In this document: piece after piece, positions 45,902 to 57,602 of the stretch
Layout of the letters: the number at the start of each line of letters is the position of its first letter
How positions within the stretch are numbered: position 1 is the stretch's first letter
Source: Cornus controversa
Lineage: Eukaryota > Streptophyta > Magnoliopsida > Cornales > Cornaceae
Direction: 5' to 3'
Assembly: GCA_026545225.1 (NCBI GenBank)
Contig: CM048845.1
Coordinates: 62,352,533 to 62,416,532 of the forward strand
Length of the DNA stretch: 64,000 nt
Translations under genes and position numbers: made by a program
Notes under the pieces: model-generated
The model's input: the letters and a program-made list of their open reading frames with translations, nothing else
What the model was told of the DNA's origin: nothing
Database searches by the model: none

Positions 45902-46394
45902 TTAGTGGTGTGGTTAGTGTGCGAAGATACCCGGTGAAATGGAGAGAGAGAGAGTAGCATAATTAGGAAAGACAATATCAGGGACAGCCAAAAAAATGAA
46001 AAACAAAAACAACAAATTAAGTACACGCTTTTGTTTATCAACTTTCTTTACTTTCCTCCACTTTCTCATAAACCACACAACAGATTAAGTATAAGCTTTT
46101 TGAGCAAATTTCACTTACATCAAATTCTACCGATCTCTTCTCCTCTCCATCCAAACCTAGATATTGCAGAGCTCTACTTCCACTCTCCATAGCCGTAACT
46201 AAAACATTCCAAATGCGATCAATTTTAACAACAAATCAAATAGGTCAAGCCTCAAATCACAATAGTTATGACAACGATTGAGATTCTAAAATCAAAACTC
46301 ACCTTTACTACAGGAGATCTTGAGCAACCGCTTTATCACCTTCCGATCGACGTGATTGTCATTGACGGCGAGCACATGGAGGTTCTGTCATCGA
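45902..46394. other. Host-side flank of the Tat insertion
   Basis: Before the Tat insertion this was joined to 40477. It includes a GA-rich run at 45941-45956 and no long gene. A plus-strand 65-aa frame at 46268-46465 is the reverse strand of the RNA-binding protein fragment described at 46395. Confidence 0.45.
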
Positions 46395-46517
46395 CGCCAA
46401 TCCTCTTCCTCTTCCTCCTCCTCGTCTGCCTCAGCCACCGCTTCCACGTGACTGGGCCTCATTGATGGTGATGTTGCGACCATCGAGGTTCTGACAATTC
46501 ATCCCCTCGATTGCGAT
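46395..46517 (-). pseudogene. Fragment of a GRP7-type glycine-rich RNA-binding protein gene
   Basis: On the minus strand 46517-46435 reads AIEGMNCQNLDGRNITINEA then QSRGSGG. This is the end of the RRM domain of plant GRP7/GRP8-type proteins (family consensus GMNGQDLDGR.ITVNEAQSRGSGG) and the start of their glycine-rich tail. After a TGA, the same frame continues as GRRGGGRGRG. The rest of the RRM, including its RNP motifs, is not found on either side. The fragment lies between repeat ends and is therefore probably a captured or retained piece rather than a gene. Confidence 0.75.
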
Positions 46518-46734
46518 GACGGTGGTGATGAGTACCACCGCCGGTTCGGGTGAAGGAAGGTGGGAACTTGGCTTTGGCCAAATCATGGAGAGAGAGATGG
46601 TTTCGGGCTCTTGCTTGGTGGTGGCGGTGTTTTTGTATGGATGCCAAATCATGGAGGGAGAGATAGAGAAAGTGTGTGATATAAAAGATGAGCGAGAAAA
46701 GAAATAAACAAAATAATGAGTGAGAGAGTGTGAT

Positions 46735-46885
46735 ATAGGTTTAAATTTGAATTTAAGTGGGAGTGAATGATAATCGTTATATAATATAGAGAGTAATTTT
46801 AGACCGTAGATAGGCATAGATATTTTGACCCGTAAGAATATTTTTTAAAAATTTTTGACCGTTAAATGATAAAAAAAATTCAAAC
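46735..46885 (+). repeat. Repeat end shared with 61490-61645 (inverted)
   Basis: GTAATTTTAGACCGTAGATA, GATATTTTGACCCGT and TTTTTGACCGTTAAATG have counterparts in order in the reverse complement of 61490-61645 (TTATTTTAGACCGTAAATA, and so on). They are two copies of one dispersed element end in opposite orientation. Confidence 0.65.
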
Positions 46886-48064
46886 GCAAAGCTCAAATCT
46901 AACATAGCTATATCACTCTCTCTCTTCTCTCTCACTACACAAAGAAAAGAAAAGTTGATAATCTTCTAGGGATCGCCAAAAATTCTTAACTTTCCCTTGT
47001 CCTCTCTCAAACCTTTTTTACTTTTTACTAAAGCTACCCTCTCTCGTCACTCTCTCTCTCTCTCTCTAAATTTTCATTTTCCAATTTTACCCCTGTCAAA
47101 AGTAAAATTCCATTGCTTTTTGGAATGACAGTGAAGTTTGGGAGAATAAAGTGACGTGTGCACACGTACAGATGTCAAGAAATGAATGGTGATGGAGATG
47201 CTACCCTGTGGTGGTGGATAGAAATCGTCTCCAATTAGGCTGCGCGCATTTCCTCTCCATTTGGCTAAAAAACGGTGTAGTTTTGGTGGATGGTAAAAAA
47301 AAGTTGTAACTTGAGCCAGGTAAATACAGAAGATGTATTTGAACATTTATACAGTATAATATTCAAAGCAATTACCGAAAATACTCCCAAGATTAAATAT
47401 TGTAAGACTATAAAAAAAATACCTAAAATACCCCCAAGCATTAAATGTGCCCACGTACCCGGAAGGGACACATGAAATGACCAAATTGTTCAAAAATCTC
47501 CCCCCAAATTTTTAGCTTTATTTGCAAAACCCATAATCTAAAAGATGCAAAATCCATAATCTGAAAGACCAACCATTGCCATCTTCGTAAAATTTCCTAA
47601 AAAGGGTATTAGAAGTCATAAAGGTTTTCATTCCAATTTGAATGTGAAATTAAATTGGTTTGTTCACTTTCTCTCTCATTACTTTCTCTCTCTGTGAATG
47701 CATTCCAACTTGAACGTGAAATTAATTTGGTTAGTTCACTTTATCTCTCTATTAATGCATTTATGGATTTTTCATTTATTGATATGCATTTATTTAGTTT
47801 GTTTCCATTATGGTGTACTATTGAATGTATTTGACAGGTTCATTTATGTTAAAAAATTTTGTGAACAAAACAGACGAAATTTTCTTTTAGTTGTATTCTC
47901 CACTACATTACAGATGCATTAATTTTTGAAATTTTGTATTGTATAAATTTACTCTTATTCATGTATTATTTACTCATGAATTGACACCTAAAACTGTCTG
48001 AAATAAAATTCATAATGAAATAAATTACTATGTTAGCCCTAAGTCAATTATTGGCACAAGGTGT
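46886..48064. other. Non-coding, CT-rich and AT-rich
   Basis: CT-repeat stretches (46913-46940, 47041-47067), the second copy of the 65-bp shared segment (47220-47285) and AT-rich filler. CATTCCA(A/C)TTGAA(C/T)GTGAAATTAA with TTGGTT is partly repeated at 47630 and 47701. No gene is seen. Confidence 0.5.
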
Positions 48065-48558
48065 GAGAAAATTAGGAAAATTATTTTACTTAAATGGGAT
48101 GTGTTAATTAACTCAGTCATTTACATTCAATCTGAATTTTTTTTATTCGTAATGAAATAAATTCAAAATTTATGCAATCAGTCATTGACCCACGTCATTG
48201 AGAATTGTAATGATATAATTCAAAATTTTCCTTTATTCAGTCATTTACACTGAAAATGTGAAATTGGAAATTTTAGTGACATAAAATGGGATGTTACCTT
48301 TACTTGAGAAAATTGAGAAACTTATTTGACTAAAATGGGATGTTAGCCTTAACTAACTCAGTCATTTACATACAATCTGAAATTTTTTGATTTGTAATGA
48401 AATAAATTGTGAATTTATGCTAAATCAGTCATTGACTCACGTTAGTGAGAAATGGAGAATTGCAATGATAGAATTCGGGGATTTCCTTTACTCAGTCATT
48501 GATACTGAAAATATGAAATTGGGAATTTTAGTGAGATAAAATGGAATGTTACCTTTAC
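48065..48558 (+). repeat. 245-bp tandem duplication, two copies
   Basis: ACTCAGTCATTTACAT occurs at 48111 and 48356, and the units align for about 245 bp (GAGAAAATTGAGAAACTTAT, AATGGGATGTTA..., CAGTCATTGAC(C/T)CACGT). The AAATGGGATGTT word is also a hallmark of the 31183-32190 array, so the two may be related. Confidence 0.85.
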
Positions 48559-50150
48559 TTCAGCGATTAATCTTTTGAATCAAATATGATGGGTGGCTAC
48601 TCTACATTATTGTTTTATTCTGTTTATCATTCAATACTAATCAGGTCTAAGTTATCCATTACAAACCCTGGACATTGCATATATTTCTTCCACATTTATG
48701 GCATAAACTCCACACGTCTCACCTTAATTATATATATATATATGTATGTATGTCTCATTTGCCTATAGTGCAAAAAAGAAAACAATATCTTTGTTAAATG
48801 CTCTTCTAAAATATTTTTTTTCTAAGATTAAGAGAATTAGGCTATCTGTTAAGGACCATTTATCAAAGCAAGAACTTTATCAACTCATGCCCTCAACTGT
48901 AGGAACTGATGAGGAAGATTGAGAGGTAACCAGCAGACACATAAGATAGGGTTAATGAGGTGACGAAAAGGAGGGTGATTCAAATTCAAAGAGTGTAGTC
49001 ATGTTGTTAGTGGGGCTTGTTTCACATTGGATCCGAATAAGGAAGGACTTAAACATATAAAGATAGGTATGCATCACTGTCTAATAGATTAGATTTTTTG
49101 ATTAGAGGGTAAGCGCCCGATCCGTTACATCAGTTATTCAAATTCAAACAATGGAAATTCCAGAACGAAAATACCTCCTATAATAACATGTCTTTTTCAT
49201 TTCTGGTAAAACTTTCCATCTACTCCTAGATTGTCTCTATTAAACTCTTATTTTTAATTTTTTATTGCCAATAAGGTTGTATTAATATTAGTAGAGTCTC
49301 TCCATGAACCTATCTATCCTTACTGACAAGAAGGTATTGATTTTTTATTTGGATTCAATAACTTGATAGAGAAGCACAAAATAACAGTAAAAGTGAAAAT
49401 TTTGTTAGAGTATTGGACAAGATTTTTATATCTTCAGGTTTATTATTTTTTAACTTAATTTATTTTGTACTTTTACTATTATTTTTTATCATAAAAATTA
49501 TATATTTAGTTTATGGCCATTTTTATTTATATTATTGATTATGTCTAATAGAAAATATGAATCACGATATTAGAAAGCTTAAAAAAAGAGTAAAATAGAT
49601 AAAAATAATTCAATCCAAAAAAAGAGCTCATGATAAATTTGTTAAACTAATAATCAAAATGTAAAAAAAAAACAATTAGGTAAAAAATTAACAATAAACA
49701 ATCAAGTCATCTAATTAACAACTTTGCATCTCAAAAAAATAAAAAGAATAATTTTTAAATAAAAATTATGAACTATTATTTGATATTAATATTTTAAACA
49801 TAAAGCACTTTTCTAGTTTTTCGCCTAAGTGCCCGCTTACTCTGCAGGAACGAACAGGAACGAACATATAGTAAGTTTAAGTTAACATGGCGTTAGATAT
49901 CCAAGATAGAGACTGAAATGGCAGCATCCTAACTAAATGAATGATCGGGATCAAAGATTCCATATTGATCGTCGCCGACAACCAATATGATCGAGATTAA
50001 AGATTCCGAATTGTAATTTACAATACACCATTTATTCATTCAGCACACACCTCATTGCACACACGTGTCACATTTTTATTTCTATCATTCTATTTTTTTT
50101 CCTTTCCTTCAATTGTTAATATAATATGTTTGAGAATTGTTTAATCAAAC

Positions 50151-50193
<43 letters not shown>
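48559..50193. other. Non-coding
   Basis: AT-rich with no long frame. At 49010-49065 the text GTTTCACATTGGATCCGAAT followed by AAGGAAGGACTTAAACATAT is like a TRIM or small LTR promoter region (a CACATTGG box followed by ATATAAAG), possibly a solo LTR remnant. A (TA)n run at 50152-50193 borders the next element. Confidence 0.4.
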
Positions 50194-51492
50194 GGGAACT
50201 GATATTAGCGCTCCACCAATATCCTTTAGCGTTTCACTCTTATATTTTCTTCAAACAAAATTACAAAAAAGTTTTTATGATAAACCATGTTTGATTCTTA
50301 TATTGTTAATACCATAATTGCCCTTTTAAGTTAGGACTCTAATCTAATTAGTTTTTTTACCTTTTCTAGATTTCAAATTGATTCACGCTTTATCGCACAT
50401 TCTTATATTTGACATATTGTATTTTACTTACCAAAATTGTAATTTATTTTACACGAGTTGTATCTATAAAATAAGACAAATTAAAGATTAGATGCATGCA
50501 ATTAATCAAACAAAACATGAAGGAATGAAAGAAAAAAAAAAGCAAAGGATGAATAACATCCTATCAATTTTATTTTTTTTGTTCGAATTTTGCTGCAAAG
50601 ATTCCTTAGTTAAATTATGAGAATTTACAATTAAAAAAGGATTCTAGTGAGTCACATATTTTTCTTTCCATTTCTTAATTTCTAAAAGTTCCCTTCTAAA
50701 ATCAAAAGCTTTCCATAGCTTCCTTAAAGAACTATATATACATCATAATTTCTATTTAAGTAAAACTAAATTTTTCTTTGATTTTTTATTTAATTAAATA
50801 CTTTTATTCATTGATATAAATTTTACTTCCAACTCAAATACATTTTAATCTAATCAAATAAATTTTATTATCCTAATCACATACATTTGATCAATACTCG
50901 ATCTCTTAGTCATTATATTAAATCATATACTTTTCACTTCTATTTAATAATAACCCCTTCCTCCTCTTTGATCTAAACATAAATTGCGTCTATTATTCTC
51001 AACATAGCATCTGAATGGATAAAATTCAATTCTAAAATAAAAATCATAGACTGATTCAGTAAGAAGAAATAATATTTTCATAGAAACTCAAAAGATATAT
51101 TACGAAGAAAAGTAGAACAAAAAAAGAAACAAGAAAAAATAATCACATTACCATGGGCATTAGAATGGTTGAGTGATTCAAAGATTTCTAAAATTTCGTC
51201 AATACTGGTCTTAACAATTTTAATAACTCCTCTAAAGTTAAGTCACACATAATTTTCATTTCTAAGTTAATCTTCCATTTTTTTAGTTAGAGAGAGAGAG
51301 AGATGAGAAGGAATGTGAGAGAAATTTTATTTTGGTGCCAAGAATCATTACCTTACCGGATAAGGGCAATTATGGTATTAAAAATATAAGAATCAAACAT
51401 GGTTTATCATAAAGATTTTTTTGTAATTTTGTTTTAAAAAAAGATAAGAATAAAACGCTAGAGAATATTAGTAGAGCTCCAATATCAACCCC
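50194..51492. mobile_element. Non-autonomous DNA transposon with about 135-bp terminal inverted repeats
   Basis: The left end (GGGAACTGATATTAGCGCTC ... AAACCATGTTTGATTCTTAT ... ATTGCCCTT, 50194-50330) is matched by the reverse complement of the right end (51355-51492: GGGGTTGATATTGGAGCTCT ... AAACCATGTTTGATTCTTAT ... ATTGCCCTT). Identity is about 80 percent, higher in the inner half. ATATAATA flanks both sides (50186-50193 and 51493-51500), an 8-bp duplication, but it is weak evidence because the left side is a TA repeat. The interior has no gene. Long inverted repeats point to a Mutator-like foldback element. Confidence 0.75.
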
Positions 51493-51688
51493 ATATAATA
51501 TTATTTGAAAAACATCCAGTCAAGTGCGTAACTTTTTTTTTTAATCAAAATCTTCTTTCTACATGTGTGCATACACACATATATATATATACTTATATAT
51601 TTGTTGTATTTTTTTCACTTAAACTTGTATAACTTTTACTACAAATTCAATTTTTTGATGAAAATATTTTTGTTAAATATAAAATTTT

Positions 51689-51945
51689 GAGAGCTTCAAT
51701 TTGAGTAGCACTTAGGCTATGTTCCGACTTAATTTTTTTTTTAAAAAAAAGATTTATTAAAATATTATTATTTTTGAGTAGCCAAATCTTGAGAAGCTGC
51801 GACGGAGCAAAAATATGAAAATCTGATATGATGATGTGGTTAGCTAAAATGATGAGGTGGTTAGTTAAAATGATGACGTGACTGCACAAAATTTAAATCT
51901 GGTGATGCAAATTTAGAGATGCTGCGGGAGATGCTCTAAACATCT
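51689..51945. mobile_element. PIF/Harbinger-related MITE (possible)
   Basis: The part TGATGATGTGGTTAGCTAAA to GAGATGCTGCGGGAGATGCTC (51825-51936) closely follows the text of the right end of the Harbinger element at 56495-56584 (ATGCTGATGTGGCTAACTAA). The left edge near 51689 (GAGAGCTTCAA) is only roughly inverted to the right edge. It is probably a small relative moved by Harbinger transposase. The left boundary is uncertain. Confidence 0.5.
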
Positions 51946-52380
51946 TATCAAGCGATTAAATTTTCAAATCCAATGGCACAAAGTTGAAGAGAGAGACATG
52001 AAACACTATTATCCAAGAGAGATAAAAAGGCTGCCAACTATATTAAATATATTAAATTTGAAGACAGCAGGCAAACACCGCTTGCAGACTTGTTAAGTTC
52101 ATTCAGAAAAATTTGACACAATACATTATATGGCAATTGATTATTGGCCAGTATACATATGAGGTGGTGGTTACCAGACCACCTAAGAGCATCAACAATG
52201 GGTTCGCTAGAGCCCATTCTAGCGACCCAATTGCTATTGTAGGCCAACAATGGCTTGGCCAAAAAAGTGAGTCAGGCCATTGCTTGGCAGTGGTTCGCCC
52301 AATCCAGCGAACCACTTAGACAACCCTGTTCATGTGAGCTCGCTTTAATGCGGGCCCGTATTTAAAAAAAAAATCACTAA

Positions 52381-52400
52381 TCGAAACGACATCGTTTCGA
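52381..52400. repeat. Near-perfect palindrome near the Harbinger left end
   Basis: TCGAAACGACATCGTTTCGA is palindromic apart from its two central positions. It lies in the subterminal region and could be a protein-binding site or chance. Confidence 0.4.
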
Positions 52401-52792
52401 TAAGTAGTTTTTAAAAAAAATACTCGTCGCTTTGTTAGGGATACACATGTCTTGCAACGGTCATATGACCATTGCATGTCCAAACAGGCCCTAAGGGCCT
52501 GTTGGTTGCCCAGAATTCGTTTTTTTGACTTTTTTAGCTTATTTTTTTAAAAAAAAAATTTGAGCTCTGCCAAAGAACTATTAAGGCACTATTTGGCAGA
52601 GCCAAATAATGCCTAAAACAGCTTTTTTGGCTTTAAAAAAAAATTATTTAGTTAATTTTTTCATCCCTATAAATACACCACCCCTACATTCACTAATTTC
52701 ACAACTGAAAATTCATATTTTCTCCTCCTAAGTCTAGAATTATTATTATTTTCTTAATCTTAGTTAAATTTTTTTTTACAAGTTCCAATTTC

Positions 52793-53999
52793 ATGGATCC
52801 AACACCACCAAATTTCAACTTTAATCCTTTATCAAATAATAATTTTTTATCATTTGATGGCTCTTATCAATATTATGGTGGCAATTCTCAATTTTTATCT
52901 AATCAAGCAGCCACATTTTATTCACCAGTATTGTCTCAATCTAGTAATGTCAGACCTTTCCGAAAGCAACTGGTTCCTCGAATGCCTAATTGGTCCAACA
53001 AAGAAGATTTGGCTTTATGCAATGCATGGCTGGAAGTTAGCAGTGATTTGGTGATTGGTGCAAACCAAGCAAAGTCGACGTTATGGCAAAAAATTCTCGT
53101 TGAATTTCAAGTACAACTTGGTGGTCCAACTGTCCGAGGCGATAGAGGTTTGGCAAATCATTGGTCCACCATCCAAGGAAAAGTTAGCAAATGGTCTGGA
53201 TGCTTGCTTACAATTGAAAATAACCAGACCAGTGACTTTAACAATCATGATATGGTAAGTTCATAATTTTAATTAATTTCTTTACTTTATCGTATTTAAT
53301 AAGTAATTATTCTAAATAATTCGGTTCTAATTATTTTGTAATTATTTAAAACAGATTATAGCAGCTCAACATCTATATAAATCCACTATGAATGAGGAAT
53401 TTAAACTCCATGCTTGTTGGAATATTTTGAAGGACTCTCTAAAATAGCATGCATATTGTCCTGATCAAGGAAAAAACAAATCTAAAATTGCGCACACGAA
53501 GAAGAAGAGTACTGGAATCAACATCAACGAGCCTGTTGCTCACTCAAACCCATCAAGTCCATTAAGTAATGCAGTGTACGAGGGTATTCCTTCTAAAGGA
53601 TCACCACAGTTCGGCATAAATAAATATTCACCCGGTATTGTTGAATCTCAACCATTAGAGCGACCAACAGGACGCAAGGCAACGAAGCTGAGCCGAAATA
53701 AGAAGAAACAGCCAGAATATGAGACCACACACTCATTATTTGAGGTCAATTTCCAGCAAGCAACATCCAAACTTGACTCCCAAACAAATCTTATTATGGA
53801 GACAAAGTTGAAGCAGATGGAAAGACAATGGAAGAAAGAACTACATGAAGAAAAATTTGAGAAGAGGAGTTGATGCTAAAATATCCAAATTCAATGACAA
53901 CGGAAGTACAGAAAGCATGGCTTATCCGAAAACAACAGCAGATATATAAGCGAATGTGTGTAGAAGCAGATGAGAATTTGCGCAGTCCATAGGCATTGT
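52793..53999 (+). pseudogene. PIF/Harbinger ORF1, Myb/SANT-like DNA-binding protein
   Basis: The first exon (52793-53254) is open from ATG: an Asn-rich N-terminus (residues 1-60), then a Myb/SANT-like segment with NWSNKEDLALCNAWLEVSSD and LWQKILVEFQ (residues about 66-110) and NHWSTIQGKVSKW. A GTAAGT donor at 53255 and ACAG acceptor at 53354 splice to HLYKSTMNEEFKLHACWNIL (53370-53430), where a TAG replaces the Trp expected after KDSLK. Further on, RPTGRKATKL and a Lys/Glu-rich helix follow to 53873, and after a frameshift a tail ends near 53990. In the family ORF1 binds DNA and works with the transposase. Similar proteins are often misnamed glutathione S-transferase T3-like. Confidence 0.82.
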
Positions 54000-54211
54000 T
54001 TAATCCATAATGGATATTGTATCGTTTTAAGTTATATTTTTTTTTATCCATTATGGATATTGTATAGTTAAAAATTTTGTTTAATCCATTATGAATATTG
54101 TGTCATGCAAAAGACAATTTCATAATCAAAATTTTATTGCATAATATTTTATAACATCTTACAAGCATAAAAATATAACATATCTTGAAATGCCAAAAAC
54201 ATAAAATGATA

Positions 54212-54395
54212 AAATAACTTAAAGAAAGGAGTGCATAAAAATTCAACATAACTTAAAGAAACGAGTACATAAAAAGCCAACATAACTTAAAAAATGGAGT
54301 ACATAAAAAACCAACATAACTTAAAGATAGGAGTATATAAAAAATCAACATAACTTAAAGATAGAAGTACATAAAAAAACATCACTACTTAAAGA
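54212..54395 (+). repeat. 34-bp minisatellite inside the Harbinger element
   Basis: ATAACTTAAAGA(A/T)A(G/C)GAGT recurs at 54214, 54248, 54282, 54316 and 54350 (period 34), with a partial sixth copy. It lies between the convergent 3' ends of ORF1 and the transposase. Confidence 0.88.
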
Positions 54396-54484
54396 TCTTC
54401 ATATGAATCACCAATCTGATTCCACGTCTGTTCTATCAGATCCTTCCTCAATTACGTATTTGTCTCTCTACTATGGTACTGAGT

Positions 54485-56290
54485 TTAGCGAGCGTAGATG
54501 TGTGCCGCAAAAACATTAGGGTCTAATCTTCGAGTGTGATTCAGAATACTCTTTTTCGGTGGTAGCCAAATTCCAGTATTATCGTGATGCTCATCTTCAA
54601 TAATCATGTTGTGAAGGATTATGCACGTTCTCATTATGAGACACAAATCCATCTTCTCCCAATATTTAACTAGTCGTTGCAGTATTGCCCACTTAATTTG
54701 CAAGACCCCAAATGCTCGCTCTACATCTTTCCTGCATGTCTCTTGTCTTTCCTCAAACATTTTTTGTTTTTGAGTTCTTGGATTTGGGATGGTCTGCATC
54801 AAAGTTGCCTATTTTGGGTATATACTATCAGACAGGTAATACCCCGTGCTATACTGATGCCCATTCACCACATAATTAACCAGAGGCATTCTGTCACTAA
54901 CAATATAGTTGAATACGGAGGAATGATCCAACACATTTTATATCATTGTATGAACCAGCCATTCCAAGAAAGGAATGCCAAATCCACAAATCTTTTGAGG
55001 CTACTGCCTATAATATTAAAGTAGCCTTATGGATGCGGCACTTGTGTGTGTGTCATGCCACGCCACTGGGCAATTTTTCCACTCCTAATGCATACAGTCG
55101 ATAAAACCAAACATACCTGGGAATCCTCTACCCTCCCCTTCTTAAAGCAGTCGTGCGATGTCGGTTTCGTTTGGTTCATGTAGTAACCCTTGTGGACGGG
55201 TGTGAGTGGGCGGGTGCGAAGATAGACACTGGGCTGAGCTACCATACTGACAGGGTATAGGGTACTCAATCCCACATCGCCTGGGTGTGAAAAAGGGGAT
55301 GTGCTTATATGTAGTATGTTCTCTTCAAATGGTATGAGGCCTTTTGGGGTAAAACCCAAGAGCAAAACCGTGCGGGCTCAGGCCCAAAGTGGACAATATC
55401 ATACCATGTGTTGGAGCGGGGTATTACAGTTGGTATCAGAGTCTAAACCCAGCCGAAAGTGTGCCGACGAGGACGTCGGGCCTCGTAGGGGGTGGATTGT
55501 AGTAACCCTTGTGGACGGGTGTGAGTGGGCGGGTGCGAAGACAGACACTGGGCTGAGCTACCACACTGACAGGGTATAGGGTACTCAATCCCACATCGCC
55601 TGGGTGTGAAAAAGGGGATGTGCTTATTTGTAGTATGTTCTCTTCAAATGGTATGAGGCCTTTTGGGGTAAAACCCAAGAGCAAAACCGTGCGGACTCAG
55701 GCCCAAAGCGGACAATATCATACCATGTGTTGGAGCGGGGTATTACAGTTCACGCATATACTGCTGCTCATACACAGACACAGCAACAACAGCAGTACAA
55801 AATGCCTTCAAACAACTTATTGCAGTATTCTCACTGATTTTAATATATTCATCAAATGAATCGGCTGGTCCACTATATGCGAGAATACGTATTGCAGTTG
55901 TTATCTTATGTATAGAAGACAACCCCAAACGACCACTCGCGTCCCTTATTTGGATGAAGAAGTCGTCATAAGCTTGAACATCATTTAGGATACGAAGAAA
56001 TAGTTCTCAGCGCATCCTGAATCGTCTATGAAATTGCTCGGGTGTGTATAAGCAATTCTCGTCAAAGTAATATTTCATTAGTTGACGGTGGCTTCCTTCT
56101 CGATCACGATGAATAAACCACCGCCTATGAGCTGGTGGAAATACTTGCGCTATAATCTCCGGCGTATATCAACTCAGAATTTCTTTGTAGGTAGATACAT
56201 GATCTTCAAGCAATTTGTCAAGATCTATTGATGATGAAGATGACGAAGAACGTGGAGAATTAGAATATGGTAAATGAACTTTTGAAAGAA
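54485..56290 (-). pseudogene. PIF/Harbinger DDE transposase, interrupted by a TRIM
   Basis: The minus strand begins with WFIHRDREGSH (about 56125), FHRRFRMR (about 56020), GRLGLSSIHKITTAIRILAY (about 55920) and EYIKISENTAISCLKAF (about 55840), then YMRE at the TRIM edge. It resumes after the TRIM (55178-) with GFIDCMH (first catalytic Asp, about 55092), GSYNDI, NYVVNGHQYSTGYYLSDSIY (second Asp region, about 54900-54830) and CRKDVERAFGVLQIKWAI (final catalytic Glu, about 54735), ending at 54485. TAA and TAG stops lie near 55150 and 55085, and others follow. Several of the stops fit CAA to TAA or TGG to TAG. This protein would cut and join the element. Confidence 0.85.
55179..55747 (+). mobile_element. 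Complete TRIM element, 569 bp
   Basis: Two 250-bp LTRs (55179-55428 and 55498-55747; TGTAGTAACCC ... GGGGTATTACA) flank a 69-bp internal part with TTGGTATCAGAGTC (initiator-Met primer site) and TAGGGGGTGGAT (polypurine tract). GTTCA on both sides (55174-55178, 55748-55752) is a perfect 5-bp target duplication. The LTRs differ at five positions of 250, mostly C/T, so the insertion is younger than the Tekay element. It is the same family as 13164-13861. It codes for nothing. Confidence 0.95.
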
Positions 56291-56587
56291 TGAAAGTAGT
56301 GATAATTTTATGAATGAGCAAATGAGTATTTATATAAGATGAAAAATATAGTTGTTGGAAATATAGCCGTTAGTAAATAAATAAATAAATATTTAATAAT
56401 TTTAAATTTAAATTTTTTAAAAAATAAAATATTATTATTTTTAGTTGGCGGAAATCTGGAGAAGTTGTTGTGGAGCCAAAATTTAGGGATCCTGGCATGC
56501 TGATGTGGCTAACTAAAATGCTAACGTGGCCGGTTAAAATTCAAATTTGGAGAATCACTTTTGGCTACGCCATTGTGGATGGCCTAA

Positions 56588-57602
56588 TAATTTCTCCTAA
56601 CCGAATAGGCTAGCCAAGCACCTCTGGCCCCATTGATTGTGTGAAGTGGGACCAATAATGAATTTGTCTTTTAATGAAAAAAATTATAAATTTACTATTT
56701 CAGAAATTTGGCCAAGTGTTAGATTTCAATAGCAAAATCATAAAATTTTGAAATCAAAGTCCCTATAATAGTTTCCTATAATTTATCATGATGATCATTT
56801 GAATTTCTTAAGCTCCAAACAATTTGTTTTGGTCATTTAACTCGCAAGTTGAATCTGTAACTCAAAGCAAAAAAGTCTATTGTATACTAAATTGAAATAT
56901 AAGATTTTGATTTTCTTGGAATTTCATTTTGCTAGTATTTTTATTGAATTCAAATAGAGGACATTTTGCTTAATTACATTGTATAACTTATAGTAAATCG
57001 AAATATAAGATATATTTCAAAATAACTTAATTCATTTCGATTGTTGGTAAATGTGTGTGGATTAAGAAGTTCTGTATGAGCTTATGAGATTTGTAAGTTG
57101 ACTTACAAATAGTGGATTAGAATTTGAGTCTAACAGCTCATACTTGTGTTTAATGTTTTATGTGATTGATTTTCGTATAGGACCAAGTCCTTCTCCCCCT
57201 TCTTGGTATCATTTCTCAGCCTCTTCATTTCCTTTTTCCTCTGATTTGGACATCTTCAATGGTCATTGGTTTGTATAGTTCTTTAGTTTCATGGGGCTAT
57301 AAACTTTTATAAGAACATTGGCATGAGAACTTGATGCTCACTTACATCCAAGGATATGAAGCAATGTGCTATATTTGAAAGTTCATTGTCATTTCTATTA
57401 TTGTGATCAAGTGGTGTTGCTCAATTAAATCATTTTTGCATTTCCTTATTATGCAAGGACAGTTTGTATGTGTTGCATATAATCCCACACAGCAACATCT
57501 CCACAATGCTTCTCTCTATCAACAAACATGGCCCTTTTTATGGTATGTAACTTACTGTCCATGGAGAAGTATGTAACTTACTGTCCTCATGCGGATGGAA
57601 TT
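56588..57602. other. Non-coding
   Basis: AT-rich; no gene recognised. GGACAGTAAGTTACATAC-type text occurs twice near 57545-57590 (minus strand), a small duplication. Confidence 0.5.

Larger units (their letters stand above)
52187..56584. mobile_element. PIF/Harbinger DNA transposon with both genes
   Basis: The ends GAGCATCAACAATGG and, reverse-complemented, GGCCATCCACAATGG agree at 12 of 15 bases. TAA flanks both sides (52184-52186, 56585-56587), the 3-bp duplication of the PIF/Harbinger superfamily. It carries the two family genes convergently: the Myb/SANT-like ORF1 on plus (52793-53999) and the DDE transposase on minus (56290-54485). With the nested 569-bp TRIM removed, the element is about 3.8 kb. 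Both genes have stops, so it is not autonomous now. Confidence 0.9.
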
